Assembly: GCF_964204645.1 (NCBI RefSeq)
Contig: NC_134027.1
Coordinates: forward strand, 12,822,485 to 12,886,484
Direction of reading: 5' to 3'
DNA length: 64,000 nucleotides
Source of the DNA: Tubulanus polymorphus
Taxonomy: Eukaryota; Nemertea; Palaeonemertea; Tubulaniformes; Tubulanidae
Made by a program: the position numbers and the translations under genes. Shown in pieces: positions 10,430 through 25,000 of this stretch (position 1 is the first letter of the stretch; each line of letters opens with the position of its first letter). The notes below the pieces were generated by a model. The model was given only the letters and a program-made list of their open reading frames with translations. It was not told where the DNA came from and did not search any database.

Positions 10430-13400
10430 TTAGGTCAGGGTGTCTGACAGAGATGTTCATGCACTCCGTTATCTCTGGTGGTCTGACGGAGATCTTGATT
10501 CGGATCCGGTAGATTATCGTAAGCTGGTACATATCTTTGGTGCGGTGTCGTCACCTAGCGTGTGTAATTTTGCTCTACACCGGACCGCCGAGGATAATAT
10601 CCACCTGTTCAGTAGTTTGGTTGTAAGGCCACACAAAGAAAAACCCTAGTTTCTCATCATATTGTTTTTCTGGAAAGTGACGAGGGCGGGCGGATTTTAT
10701 TAGGATTTTCTGACTTTCGTCGAAAACCCTCTTGAAATTCTGTTGATTATTATTATTATATATTTTCCGCCGATTTCGTCAAATAAAATTCATCTTCATT
10801 CAGATTCGGCAACTGACAGCTTCGAAACGAAATGTATAAATTGATACTGTAATAACGGTCTCTCTGAACCAACAGATTGTCTGAATGTACTTTCCATCCT
10901 ATTTGAAACTTAAAATTACTTATTAGGTTACTGTAAATAAAGAATTGAATTGAATTGTTAGACAACAAGCACCGGCGAAATAACAGTTTGTGACGTCATT
11001 TAGTAAGTAAATAAAGGAGGGCTCCAAGAATTTCCAAATCACGGGGACTATACTGGGGTTAGACCATTCAACCAAAAAGAGGATTGCTCCGATAATATCC
11101 AAATCATCTCATTTTATTTTTTCCATCGAATACCCGGTAATTAATTTTTCCTTACGATCACATGCATCCAGAAAAATCGCATCCGTTATCGCTGCTTTGC
11201 AGCTATATTTTTTATTGCTTTTTTAAAATAAAAAAGTTGATATAAAGAGCTCAACCTGACACTTATAGAACAGACGCGGGAGGGAACTTTTTTATATAAA
11301 ATCAGGCTCTATCGACTCATTTGATCGAAACTTAGACAATCATTTTTTGCTAGTTTCACGCTTCCTCGAAATTAAGTAAAAGGAAACGAGCCTGGCGCTG
11401 TTTTTGTCATCGTAAATGTGGATTACCAGTACGTGGAGGATGAGCTTATAAACGCCAGCAGAAAATAAACAATGCTGTATGCTATACAGCTATGCGGGCG
11501 AGTGGGTTTTAATTTTTATAAAAAGAGACGACTGATGCTTTGCCGACGCGGGCGAGCGCATTTGTGTTTTTAATTTTTATTAGGGACTTTTTTCATGACG
11601 CGGGCGGCGGCATTTGACTTTCTTGAGAAACTAGGTAACTGTGTAAGATGGGCTGCGGTTGGGATGATAAGTTACCCCACGAGTATGTAATTCCATTTGA
11701 AAATTGGAAGTCAGATTTACCTGATATTGTCAGGGTATCTATTCTAAGGTGTATCAAACCCCCCGGGTTCAAGGTTATTAATGCTCAGTTACATCATTTC
11801 GCCGATGCGTCTCAGGACGGCTACGGATTTGTTACTTATTTGCGGCTGCGCGACGATAACGATAAGGTTCATACAACGTTAGTAAACTCTAAATCTAGAG
11901 TTACTCCGCTTAAAGCGGCCAGGTTGGAGTTAGCTGCTGCAACCTTAGCGAGTGTCAAGCAGGTAGATTCTGAGAGTAAAGGTGACAATCATGTCATCGC
12001 TGACGATACCGGTTACATGTTATTAAATATGGCTAACAAATTCACTTCTTGGTATAAGCTTACGGCTGTTACCGCATGGGTCTTACGTTTCGTCAAAAAT
12101 CTGAAAGCGGCAGTGACCGCTAAACATGACAAAGGTGTACAAAGGTATACAGGGTTTATGACCGTTCCTGAGACCAGGCATGCATAGAAAGTATTACTGC
12201 AGGCTGTGTAATCAAAATATTACAGTTACGGAATGAAAATTCTTTCTGGCGTTTGCAGGAGGAAGACTTTGAAACAGGCTAGCCTATAAGCCCATAAAAA
12301 GGTTGGACCCGGTATTTGAAGATGGGTTACTTAGAGTTAAAGGTCGTCTTGCAAATTCCAATTTGCCTTACAGTAGTAAGCACCCTATAATCTTGCCAAA
12401 GGGCTCTTATGTTACTAGGTTGATAGTTACGTACTACCATAGGTATGTGGTTGGGCATTCTGGGCGGAATCATGTCTTGGCGGCTATTAAAGGGAAATTC
12501 TGGATAACGCGTGGTAACTCACTAGTGAGATCTGTCTTGCGTAGTTGTGTAGACTGTATTAAAGGACAAGGTGTGGTGCATGGTCAAAAGATGGCTAATT
12601 TACCCGCTGACAGGGTAACCCGATAAACCTCCATTCACTAATGTCGGTATAGATCTGTTCGGACCTTTTATGGTCAAAATCGGTCGCAGTCAGTTAAAAC
12701 AGTACGCTGTATCTTTACTTGTCTGGCTTGTCGTGCAATACATATTGAAGTTTTGCATAGTATGATACTCCTTCCTTTACAAACGGTTTGAGGGGATTTA
12801 TTGCCCGTAGAGGTTCAACGGAGTTGATCCGATGTGACAACGGCTCGAATTTTGTGGCGACTGAGAACTCAAGATTTGTATTTCAAATTGGAATCAACAG
12901 GAAGTGTCCAATTTCTTGCTACAGCGGGAAATAAATTGGAAGTTTAACCTGCCTGCTGATAGCCATTTTGGTGGCGTCTGGGAAAGATGCATCCGCACCA
13001 CAAGGAAAATACTGGGTGCTCTGCTGCGTCAGCAGACGTTGACTGATGAAAGTTTGCAGACGCTTATGTGCGAGGTTGAATGTGTTGTCAATAGCCGTCC
13101 GTTTACCCATGTTTCTGATAACAAAGATGATATACATGCTTTGACACCAAATCACCTCTTATTACTGCGCCCTGGTGGAACCTTGCCACTTGGTATGTTC
13201 ATAAATACAGATATATATGTGTGTCACAGATGGCGACAGGTACAATACTTAGCTAACATTTTTTGGCGCCGGTGGAATAAGGAATATCTGCCCCTCATGC
13301 AAGAACGTCAAAAATGGTTAAATCCCAGGAGAAATATAGTTACTGGTGATATTGTGTTAATCAAAGATGGTCCTGCTGCTAGGTGTAACTGGCCGTTAGG

Positions 13401-13456
13401 CAAAATAATTCAAGAGTTTCTTGGTAGTGACGGGTTAGTTAGAAGTGTATTATTAA
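10430..13456 (+). pseudogene. Second BEL/Pao retrotransposon, heavily broken
   Basis: Pieces in order: an RT fragment (10440-10646) with LRYLWW, FGAVSSPS and RTAEDN; an RNase H/connection piece (11648-12187) with HHFADASQDGYG and LELAAATLASVK; an integrase zinc-binding piece (12303-12626) with HHRHH-type spacing and CVDC; scraps of the integrase core near 12800-12870 (CDNGSNF); and the core end (12904-13456) with FGGVWERCIRTTRKIL, VNSRPF and the WRRWNKEYL tail. The YVDD section is missing between the first two pieces, and many stops separate the rest. A TIR repeat joins at about 13457. It differs in sequence from the element at 3-3339. Confidence 0.85.
10647..11646. repeat. Non-coding filler inside the second BEL/Pao, including a LINE-like 3' tail
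   Basis: No convincing coding sequence. Around 10900-10958 the plus strand ends in TAAATAAAGAATTGAATTG, a short repeated tail like the 3' ends of CR1/L2-type LINEs. From 11270 to 11620 there are repeated GCGGGCG blocks separated by T-rich stretches. I see nothing else that can be named. Confidence 0.4.
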
Positions 13457-14714
13457 CTAGGGGTCCAGGGACACCATGCCCACTTGGGAAGTGGTTTCAA
13501 ATGCTCAACTATCTAACAATTTCAATATTCAACGCCCCCTGGTGACCATATACAAAACCAATGACCTTGAAACTAACCACAATCATAGAACATGTCAGCA
13601 GCTACGATTTTCTAATTGACTGTGATAACAAAATATGCCTCGTTACCAATTTAATATGGAAATACTAAGTTATTCTACTATTCAATGCCCCCTGGTGACA
13701 ATATTCAAAACCCAATGTCCTTGAAACTCACCACAATCATTGAACATGTCATGAGCCAAGCTACAACTTTGCAATTGGTCATGGTAACAAAATATGCCTA
13801 GGTACCAATATAATAAGGAAATACTAAATTATTCTATTATTCAACGCCCCCTAGTGGCCATATAGAACAACTAATGTCCTTGAAACTCACCACAATCATA
13901 GACGATATCATGAGCTACAACTTTGCAATTGATTGTGTTAACAAAATATGCATTGGTACAAATATAATATAGAAATACTAAGATATTGTATTATTCAACG
14001 CCCCCTGGTGGCAATATACAAAAACCAATGACCTCGAAACTCACCACAATCATAGAACATGCTACAACTTTCTAATTCATTGTGGTAACAAAATATGCTT
14101 AGGTATCAATATAATGTCGAAAAACCTTTTCCCACCTACAAATGAGTACCGATGACACCAAGATGGCCGCCAATTGCGTCATAATTGGCTGATCAAAAAT
14201 ACCTAACCCAGGTATAAAACATCCCTTTTTTAAGAATAACCATCAGCAATTGCAATGAGAAATGACAAACCAGTAGGAAGCTACAGGACTCAGAATTCGG
14301 GTCAAAATTGACATTTTTGGGCACTTAAAAGGTCATAGGACGGCCATCTTGAGTCCGATCGACCCAATTCTTGTTATGCTGATGGGCCCTGGGGGGATTC
14401 AAGTATATACAAAAGATCAAGGTAATTGACCAAAGCGTCTTCAAAATTTCCCTCAAAAAGTTCAAAAACGTGTAAAAAGTGCTGATTTTGGCGATCAGCA
14501 ATGGCTGCCAGTCGGCCATCTTGATTCCTACAGGGCCAGTTTTAGGGCTAAAGATGTGTCTAGGGTAGATACATGTGTAACCCAAATATCAAGACATTAC
14601 AGTGAAGCGTCTTCAAAACTTCCCAAAATAACTGGATTCCGTCTACGGACGGACGGATGACCGACGAAAAGTGAACGCAATAGCCCGCTGGGACATAAGT
14701 CCCAAGTGGGCTAA
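13457..14714 (+). repeat. TIR element R1, copy 1, with internal ~150-bp tandem repeats
   Basis: The left side carries CCCACTTGGGA (13480-13490) and the right side its inverse, TCCCAAGTGGG (about 14699-14710). Inside, from 13530 to 14110, four units of about 150 bp each start with a CGCCCCCTGGTG-like box, followed by CCAATG, ACTCACCACAATCAT and AACAAAATATGC. The right half has AAGATGGCCGCC, TTGAGTCCGATCGACC and AAAGTGAACGCAATAGCCC blocks. A second full copy lies at 45047-46283 and pieces occur elsewhere in the window. There is no coding capacity; a non-autonomous DNA transposon is the likely nature. Confidence 0.7.
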
Positions 14715-15916
14715 AAAATCGGGACCAAAATAACACGAGACATTTGATGATACGACTAATTCGATGACCACTTATACGGGGTTGACTGTACTACTCATAT
14801 TGACCCCCGGCTGGTTTTTATTTTCATCATAAAAAGAAGGCCTGGCCGGCAGCATCTTATACCATTTTTGCTGTTAATTCATCTGACCTGGACGGGAATG
14901 AGAAACAAGGTATCATTTTTTTGGCCTAAAGACTTAGAACTACCTTTCTATTACAGAACAATTTGTACAACAGAGGGAGGACCTCCAGACCCCCTTTAAA
15001 AAATTCCTGGATCTGCCCCTGACAATGCACGTACCAGTACAAATCTGTGCATATTTTCATTTTGTGACTAAGCTGTTCAGTACAGACCTCCCAGCAATTT
15101 TTTCTCAAAATAGAGGAAATATAGGATAGGATATTTCCATACCTATTGTAGAGGATATACATTTTGTATAGAAAATTTCATGACAAAATACAGGGGAGAA
15201 AAAATGAATATTCTGAAGTGGAAAATTAAATTAATAATAATAACTAATAATACGGTACCATAGATCAAAATGAACGTGGTAAAATCAATCTTCTGATAGG
15301 AATTATCAAGTTTATTGAATTATTGAAAATCTTGGCATAAAGCAAGTATTCTGCAATTAAACAATGGTCAATTCAAAAATTTAGTTGTAAAGTTTTGGGA
15401 GCTTAGATTATACGTACATACCTCACATTTATCAACTAACACTTTGAATTCATAAAACCCAACACCATAAGTACAATTTTTGGGAAAATTGTAGGAAAAA
15501 TTGTCTGTATAGTAACAATGAGGTTTCAGTATTGAAAAAATTGTACGCAATTGAAGTATTGTGGCTCAAAAATGAAAAAAATCAATCATACCTCACACAC
15601 CTGAGCATAAGACATATAAAGTGATATCTACGTGTAATCACACATGAAATAAAGTCACTAAAACAAACGCACATTCGAAGCGATGGTCTTATTATCTCTT
15701 AAGAAAAAATTCCCAAAAATGGTACTTACGTCGACTAAGCTTATATCGCATCAGCCAGGAAGGCAACATCCATAGGATGGAAGCCCAATTCACTGTACCA
15801 TACGAAATAAATATTTCTTTGAGATGCAATGAATACATGACATAAGTGTTGTCTTTATGATCAGAGTTTTTAGATACATACATACGTAGCCAAATCTAGT
15901 TAACAAATATCTCTTA
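14715..15916. other. Region downstream of the IARS1 stop; possible 3' UTR
   Basis: No gene is seen on either strand. It would contain the IARS1 3' UTR. The nearest minus-strand AATAAA I find is at 15311-15316, about 600 bases past the stop, so the poly(A) site is uncertain. Confidence 0.3.
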
Positions 15917-16054
15917 TCAGCAAACAAATGCATAAACAGTAGTGCCATCGAGAGAAAATACATTTTTAAAATTCGTTGATGAAAGCTCTTCTTGTTTATT
16001 TTTAGTTTTGTATAATAAAATCTTCTTTCCCGTTAATCCAAATATCACTGCAAC
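15917..16054 (-). CDS. IARS1: IARS1 terminal exon and stop codon
   Basis: Acceptor TTTTAG before 16054. Encodes [19 protein letters not shown] and a TTVYAFVC ending, with TGA at 15917-15919. FGLxxKKxxLY continues the C-terminal repeat fold. Translation ends after a single LLENP repeat. Confidence 0.87.
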   Translation of the reverse strand, partial: VAVIFGLTGKKILLYKTKNKQEELSSTNFKNVFSLDGTTVYAFVC

Positions 16055-19000
16055 CTAAAAAATAATGATTAAAAGTCTGTGAGATACGTACAGTACAACA
16101 CACCAAATTTATTACAAAATTGTAATTACAATTGTTTATTACAATTTCATGTGCATACCTGGAGGCACATTTCCTCGATATTGATTGGGAAATCGCCTTT
16201 CGGATTCTCTAGAAGGATTGTACCCAGATTACCATTGGCCCCATTCTGAGGTGCATCCTGAACTAATTCCACATTCACAAAGCGACAAAATGGTTTAGAA
16301 CCATTGCTACACATTTTCCCTGTAGTAATTGCTTTATCATTGTCTACATGTCCACGAACAATCGTCAATTCCAATTTGTCTCCTTTTACCTAAATGAAAC
16401 AAGACAACTAAATACATGAACCAGCCATTTGATTACTGAAATACAAAACTGACTAATGGAGAAGTAAATGTACTGATATGAAAAAAATATTCAACTTTCT
16501 TCAGTAACCATTACTTGAAAAACAAAGATTATAACATAGTTGACTGATATGAATGAATTTCGGTTCAGTGAAAAAATACATCAGTCTTAAATACTAAATA
16601 CAAAGGACACATGATCCCCATGAACCAAAGGACTCATGATCCTAATGACACCAAATCACAACTTGTCTAAGTTTTGGTGACAGGTCAGGGCTGGGCGGTG
16701 TTAAGTATGTCTCCAGCGTCCGGCCATCTGACAAAATGCTTGACAATCTTATAATTTCAATATATAAATATAGTTGCAAAGCAGTAATAATGGGTTTTCT
16801 ACATTGCAGGTTTAGAAAGCTAGTTAGCTTATGAAATATGGTTATTTTGGAGTAGCGCATATCATGAACACATAAAGTAGAGATTTCTATGTTTAGTCAA
16901 ACTCCCTTTGAGGATAATAAAGATACAATTCTTTTTCCTGGTAGTTGAAACTGGAATGAAATATCGCATATATGTGTGTATGTTGTTACATACCAAGCTT
17001 TGTGTTTTATATACAATACATCATAACAAGAACTAAATTTCTTAACATTCTAGCACATGCTCACCAAGGGCAAAAGTGTCCCTGGGATCAAAATACAATA
17101 TGTGAAATCGTAGGCAAATGAACAGATGAAAACCCCTGGACTGGAGCTTCTCTACTGATTTCATTAACTTGGGAAACACCCAGGAAGCTGTACTGAAGCA
17201 GAATGGAGAGGACCTGAATTGATACTAGTGGCCTTGAGGTGAATTGTAACCTGAAATATGCATATTACAGGTCCAATAAGGGCAGAAAGAAGCCTCTGGA
17301 TTTGCTCATCCATATACCCGTAATTGAATGTCCAGGTGCTGATTTAGGGATGACAGATCTATTATGGTCCGTTTGCCCCCTGTGGCTTTGGAATCATGAA
17401 TTTCTGTGAAATCCAGCAAGGTGAGTTTGCTTACTGCACTAGTTGCATTGCATGCGCACTTCTCAGCCAACAAAAGATGGCACATGTCGAAGGAAACCAC
17501 GTCAGACGCTGTCTCCTTAGGTAACTGACAAGATATCATGACGAGACCCAGGAAAGCCAAACAGGTTTGAGTTTTCTGTTGGACTGAAATATTTTCCCCG
17601 TTTTATGCCCGTTCTAGAGGGGGAAATGAAAATGAATTCACCCAATAACTGTGAATCTAACCAAGCACACTCCCTCGATCCCCAGGAGGTAACCCATGAA
17701 CAATTGAGGCAGGAGCGTCACCTGATGAATGTCTAAAGAGTTCTTTGTTAAAATCCGAACCTAGAATAAAATGCTGTTATCTTAAGTTTGCAAATCAAGC
17801 CATGTTGGAAAACCACTTCCTGGGCTGTGAGGAAGAATAGGCCTGTGACACCTGTAGCCAGTGATGCAGAAGACAAAATATTCAATATCTTGTTTTGGAA
17901 TACAAGCAGCAGGTATGTACGTGCCATGGCTGAATGTAGCGAAGCCATCAGGCGCTAATTCTGCCGAGGGAGGATTTAAACATAGAATTTAAATCAATAC
18001 ATATATTGTATATACTTAATTACACCGATCAATGAAATGAGACAGAAAAAACATGATACAAACACTGAACACACATGCATTGAACCCGGCAGGAAGTAAG
18101 GACACGGGAAAATAAATCAGTACAAATTGTTTTGTTCTTAAATAATGTGCTGAATGAGAAAAGCAGAATTTGACTCAATTTTAAAAATCTGGATTTCAGG
18201 ATAAATCCAGAACTCTGGCATCCCTGAATACCTACCCGAATAACCCCTGCATTTCCCGCAACTTCAGATACAGTCCCTCGAGCGGGAAAGCAATCTGCTC
18301 GAATTGTTGAAGCGATCGGAAAAGTAAATTCATAGATTTACAACATTTTTAAAACACAAGGCCCCAAAATCAATTTTCAAGACCTAAGTGCTGAGGCTTC
18401 TGAAAATTCAAAGCTATTCAAGGATTTAAAAGCTTGCTTTGGACCCTATATGGGATCAAGCTACAAAATGGCTTTTTCACACACCAAAATCACTCTGGCG
18501 GCAATCTTGCATAAATTGCATAAATGGGCAAAGTGTGGTTTACCTTGAAAGCTAGAGGTTGTTTGGGGTAAGGGCATTGCTTGAAAAATCTTGTTAATTC
18601 ATGACTTCAAAGTTCTACAAGGTTAAATATTCTATTTTATCTTTCTTAAAGGATTATTTTGTTGTCAAAAGACCAAAGATATACATTTGTTTACGGTCCA
18701 CATCAAAAATTTCGTAGGGTACAGGTAGGCACAGCATGGAAACTATTTTGTATTTTCAAAGAAATATTTTTCATAATATGAAAAAATATTCAAATAAAAT
18801 TCATATGATGTCACATATCAAAGGGTGGCTGAATGTATGGCCGCGGAAGCTAAAATACCGGTGCAGTAAGAAATCGGCATATTAGATCGTTTTAAATCCT
18901 GGAATTTACCACTACAATATTCAGACCTCGATCTATACCTATAGTTTGCTGCTTAGTATTTTCAGGTCACAAGAAATTACAATTTATTACAAATTCTATC

Positions 19001-22000
19001 AAACAGAAAACACAGCGCTCATCTTCTGCTGATTAAATGTCAAATGCGCCAGCAAGCAGCGTTACAGTATCACTATAGTAGTGTATACTGTACGCACATG
19101 TGTTTGTGTGTGCAACAGTCTAATCTAATGATTTCTGCACGCAAGTGGAGGCCTTGTGTAAGTGAATGTTCGCCTCCCAATCGAGGTCATTACAATTTTA
19201 TACGCAAGAGCTAAGAATTTTCCCGCCAAAACAGTTTTTCGTAGAATTTTAACTCAGTTGACCATGTCATCGACGGAGGTTCGCCATCTCTTCAATCGCA
19301 TTGATTATACGTCGTTTAAGCCGAGAACCAATGAAACAAATGCTCACATAAAAAACGTACCACAATTTGACATGAATTGGCTCAATGCCAACTTCATATC
19401 GCTGACAAAGGTAAACCAATAACATATTTATGTCAGAAAAAATAGAGCCCATTTATCCATCATAAAACCATACATGAAGTAATAAGAAAATCGGTCTGAA
19501 ACTAGGCAGGCTCCAAAAAAGCAGTGCAGGCCATCTTGGATTACCTATATATGTCAAAAACAATAGGGCTCATCCGCCTTCCATAATAAAACCACATATC
19601 AAGTAATAAGAAAATTGGTCTCAAACTGTAGCAGCGTTCATTGTGCCACTGCTGACTCAAATTCACCGCCATTCATTGCCCATCTTATACCAAGTTCACT
19701 GCCACCTGCAGCAATTTAGAAATTTGCAAATTTTCGAGGCAAGTGACCATATTCGCACACTACATTACCAACTTTGTTGATCACACAACAATGCGCATGC
19801 TCATGAACAACGATCAACAAAACTAAAAAGTGCCTATTAAAATATGAAAGGACCGTATTTCAAAACAAATTGTATTGGAATGTGATGCATGGCAATATAT
19901 ATTGAAAGAAGATTCCATTATTTTAAATTGCGAACATTCGATCTGTGTAATTTTCAAATTTGAAGAAAATACTTTTTATATTGACATTTTGCATTTGAAA
20001 ATTAAGTCATTTTCCCGTTCAGAATGCGAGTTCAACCATCAAGTCCTGAATATTACGCCCGAATTCACAAAACTTTCAGCGCGCTTTAAGTTGGCTTTAC
20101 GATGGCCTGGCGACCGTTTGAAAGCGGTTTCAGAATATTTCGAATGTGCTCATTTTAACGATATCAAATTTGTTACCCTTTAAGAATATTTTATCGTTGA
20201 CATTTTTTGTCTGAAAATAGCATGTTCATGGGCTGTAAGTCGGCGGGCAAGTCGAAATTAACTCAAAGACAGCAGATTTCGTTTATCATATTTTATATGA
20301 ATGAAAACTTCAGAACATTTCCAACAAGTTTCTCGCTGGTTGTGATGGTTTATCTTGAAAAATAAAAAGGTTTTACGCTGGTGAACGTTTTTAAGTCATG
20401 TTTTTCTAAAAAGAACAATCGCTCCATTTTGAAAAATAACGGATCATTGTTGCTACGCTACAAGGTTCGCAACAATTGAAAACAAATCAATGGCAGTGCG
20501 TGCAGCAGCCAGATATTGCACTATTATGAATGAAATAGTTGGTAATGAAGGGGCTGTGAATTAAGTATGTACGCTTGGCTTCCAGGTATTTTCAATCCCC
20601 CCTCTCCCATGTATGCTCTCTGATCATTTTTCCTCACCCTACCCCTTGCGTACTAACTTATTATGAATAACCCATAAACCCCTTGTGAAATTGAAATATT
20701 CAGTATCCATGGTTTAAAGAAGGGGTAGTGGGTTTTCCCCAATGATTCAAATAGACACCTTCCGTACAAAGTAGGCCTACCAGGATTGGAAAGAATCAAT
20801 CCAATTCATATACACCGTACGTTGTGTAAATTCAGATGCTGAACGATTTATTATATACGAAGTTTATTAAACAATACGGCGAGGTCACGTATGTTTCCCC
20901 CGGGTAAGCCGTATTAGACCCATCCAATAGATTTCTTGCAATCAATGTGGAATATTGGGCTGCATTTCATTAATAAACAAGAAAGAATGGATAGTGAGAA
21001 CTATTGGATTGAATTCAAATGATGGGAGAAAACTGACCTTTTACAGACAATTAGATCGAAAATAAGGACAGAAAATATCAAGAAAAATGCCTTTTTTCAC
21101 ATCATGAATGGAAACGCACACCTTTCTTCGGCATGAAGTTTTAGGCAGAATTTCAGAGAATCTGTGCTCCGAGTAATCAAAAAAGCCGAAGATGTCCCCC
21201 TTGATTGAATGAAGAGGTTTTCACGAAAATCTGTCTATTGATATGATCTACATCACACACGACTACATGAAAATTCATCATTAATATACATGGTAGTGGG
21301 TTTTCCCCACTGACTCAAATAGACTCTCCAAGTTCATGGTGTGACGATTCCATTTATTTCATACACTTTATACAAAGTTCGTTAGACAATTTATTTTCGT
21401 AAATTGAACAATTTCCAAGATTCACTTCCCCTTTCCCAATTCTACTGCTCTTTTAGGGGGCATTCATTTATTACATACACATTAGGGGAGGGGTCAATTC
21501 TAAATTCAAATTTTATGAGTACGTAATAAATGAATGTTCCCTTATAAAATTCACTGCTTTTCACGACCACGCACGACGAACCAATTCGAACCCTGGCAGT
21601 TGAATCATTTGCAGTTTCCAAGAAAACTTTAACTAGGCAACATGCGAGGCGTGCGCTTTTCATATACATGCACAGATCAATATAGGCTACCACTTAGCAG
21701 CGAGTATATGTGTCACGCACGTGTGTGAAGCATGAATATACGTAAAAGGGCATATGTTCTTCTGAAACGAAATGTAGTTCCAGCAACAAATAAATAACTA
21801 AATTAATAAATACGCAATGGATTCTGATGAAATTCAATAGGGTTAGAGATTATATTACTGCATTGAATGTTTTGAAAGTTCCGAAGGCCTAAGCCTCGTT
21901 TAGAAGTTATTTTGCACCAAACGAAGAAAGTTTCGTATGCAAAATGGACTTCCCAGAAGCAAAAGTCCATACAAATTCAAGATGGTGGTCCTGCCTTAAT

Positions 22001-25000
22001 GGAGAAAATTCTTCATGGTCAATAGGGGTAGACATCTCACCTACCCTAATCGTAACGCAAATTCAACGAAACCTATCAAGCATTGTAGGCTGTATTGCAC
22101 TAACAAGAAATTCAAGATGGCTGCCCTGGTGGCCATATTTAAAGGCTGAAATTCTATTTTCAACAGGGGTGGACATCTCACCTACCCCAATCCTCACACA
22201 AGAAATTCAAGATGACCACCTGGGTGGCAATGTTTGATTGCCAATGACCGCTATTTTCATTAGGGGTGAACAGCTTACCTGCAACTATACTGATACCAAG
22301 TTTCATAGAAATCATTGAAGAATTATAGGCTGTATTGCAGTAACAATCAAAATTCGAGATGGCTGCCCTGGCATCATATTTGATGAATTCACTGAAAATC
22401 CATCAAGAATTTTAAACTCTATCTAACAAGAAATTCAAATGTCTGACCTGGTGGCCATATTTAATGGCCGATAACCTCTATTTTCGATAGAGATAGACGC
22501 CTCACCAGCCCCAATCCTCACACTAAGTTTAAGAAAAATCCATCAAGAATTGCATTGTGTATCCCAGTAACAAGGTGTCAGGGGATGGCAGATGCAGTGA
22601 AATATAACGTCTCCCCCCACCGGGGGGAGACATACAAGGATTTTTCACACATCGAGGTTGGACACACACATTTACCAATATACAGCCAACCCCTGATATA
22701 CCGCCCACATTGGTACAGAATGATTTTGGTGGTATAGGGAGTATGGCGGTATATCGGGGGTGTTTTACTACGTATGTATTTGTATTGAATTGTACATTGA
22801 GAAAACTTGGCGGTAGGCAGGGGTGGCGGTAAATGGGAGGCGGGATATCGGGGGTTGACTGAATATCAAAGCATTTTGAAGACTTCTAAAAAAACTAAAT
22901 TCTGTTGATGGAAAAGTGGATGGACAAACAGACTAAAAGTGAACCAATAGTCCACTTGCTTATACATGTTATTACAAGGGTTTCAAAGATTTGCTGCAGA
23001 TGCACATTTCCCAACATTGTTAACACAAATGAAACAGAAGCAAAGTAGGGATTATGAAAAACAATGTATTTACCTGTGTATTGTCAGTAATGATAACCTC
23101 CAAGTCATTCAACACAGGGTATTCCTTCATTGGTTGTTTGATTGTACCATATATATAATCTTTAAAATCGTGACAGATTTTCTTCAAATTCGGGCTTGTG
23201 TCAAAGAAAATGGTTATACTGTCTGATGGCTGGAGTGAACCCTGAAAAAGTCATAAAAAGGCATGATTTTCTATTATAGAATTTCCCTATCCCCATACAA
23301 TTCAATTGTATAAGTACATTTGTAGTGCCTTTGCAATCCTGATTTTGCCACCTGATCATGAAAGGAAAATCCGACTTGAATGGTTACCAAGAATGATGCG
23401 TAACAAAATTGACTATGTACCTATAAACATCTAAATCGGGTATGTTTGATTATCAAGTCACTGTCAATAACCATCATATGAAACAAAATTAAGCCCGAAA
23501 TAGTCTTTTTAACCCTTTCGCTGCGCGCGTGATTGCAGCGCCCTGTGCGATCCTTATTTTCCAAAAAAAAAATTGTTCAAATTGTTCTAAACTGTGATTA
23601 TTAAAGTTTCTATAGAAGATTATGATATTCTTATATCAGTGCAATTTTCAGGGATGAGAACGCCAACTTTTAAATCCACGTTTTTTCTTAAGTAAATTAG
23701 AAAATTCTTGAAATTAGAAGCGTTTTCCGGTTACTTTAGAGCGATATTGGAACTCACAAACAATTAAATTTTGGAAGGTAATGGCTATTTCCAATGTGGC
23801 ACATCCCCATTCGATGACAATCAGTAATTCATGCATTACAGGTCAAGCCCCTGAATTATTGCAGTTAAAATAGTGCCGATGAATGCTCACTAAAAATCAT
23901 ATCGAAAGGCCTTTGCTCTACATTTCAGTTACCGAGCACGTGTCTGTTACCGATCGACTTACAATACTTGAATGTGGTAGCAATACTCAGATACGCATTG
24001 AAAAGCAATATGCAATTTTTAGTAAAACAGGCGCTGAATGCTTTTATAGTTGTTCCGATTACCATCATCACCCCCTCCCCAATACTTTAACATCATTTTT
24101 GGACTATGGAAATGATATTTTTCCGAACTGCCGGTGATTCTCATCCATGAATTTTTGTCTAAAAGCCACCAGGCGCCATCTGTTGTTTAGGAGTGAAATA
24201 AAATAGCTCTAGACATAGTCCTACATGCGCCTGGATCATTATCCAGTTTTTAAAACATTGGAATATTTTTCAGAATGAAGATTGGATTTCCCCAGTGACT
24301 CTTTGTATGCAGAATCAATGATCGATAAAGAAGTAGTATCGACTCGATATTTAGGTAAAAGGGTAGGACAAGTAGCAAGCAGCAATTAAAAATATTTACA
24401 AGCACCACCTGTACAGCGCCCCTAGGAGCTGAAATTGGGAAAAGGGCTCTTTAACTTTTAGGCCCTTTGGTCCGTAGTATCAAAAATACATTAAGAGGAT
24501 TGGTAGTATCTATAAACCATTGTAAGACGTGTAGTGATTCAAAGATTTAACAAGCACCACCTGTACATTAACTTTGGAGGACAGCTCCAACTTTTTAGCC
24601 CTTGGCCCATAGTATCTACAAGCGCCACCTATACAGCACCCCTTAAAAGTCAAATTGGGAAAATGGCTCTATAACATTTTAGCGCTTAGCCCATATATTA
24701 GCTTCCTACTAAGTTTGGTCAAGATCAGAAAAGAAGTGTAGCACGGATAGGAGGTACTTTTCAAACGTGAAGAACTTATAGTTAACGGCCAATTTTTAAT
24801 TTCGAGGACAAGAATAGGTTGCCAGGAAGTGAACCAGCCAGGATTTTGACTAAATGTGACTGAAAGCCCTTACTAGAAAGGAGCAGCAGAAAGATATGTT
24901 ATAAATAGAAGCACAGAACTGCAAGAAGTTTCAAAAAGATCATTGTATGAAAATGGGACAAGAGATTCATGGACCCTTATATCTTGGCCGCATAACATTA

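Noticed and set aside
19875-20183. 102-codon plus-strand ORF
   Set aside because: No motif, no repeat or splice context; likely chance in AT-rich intron.
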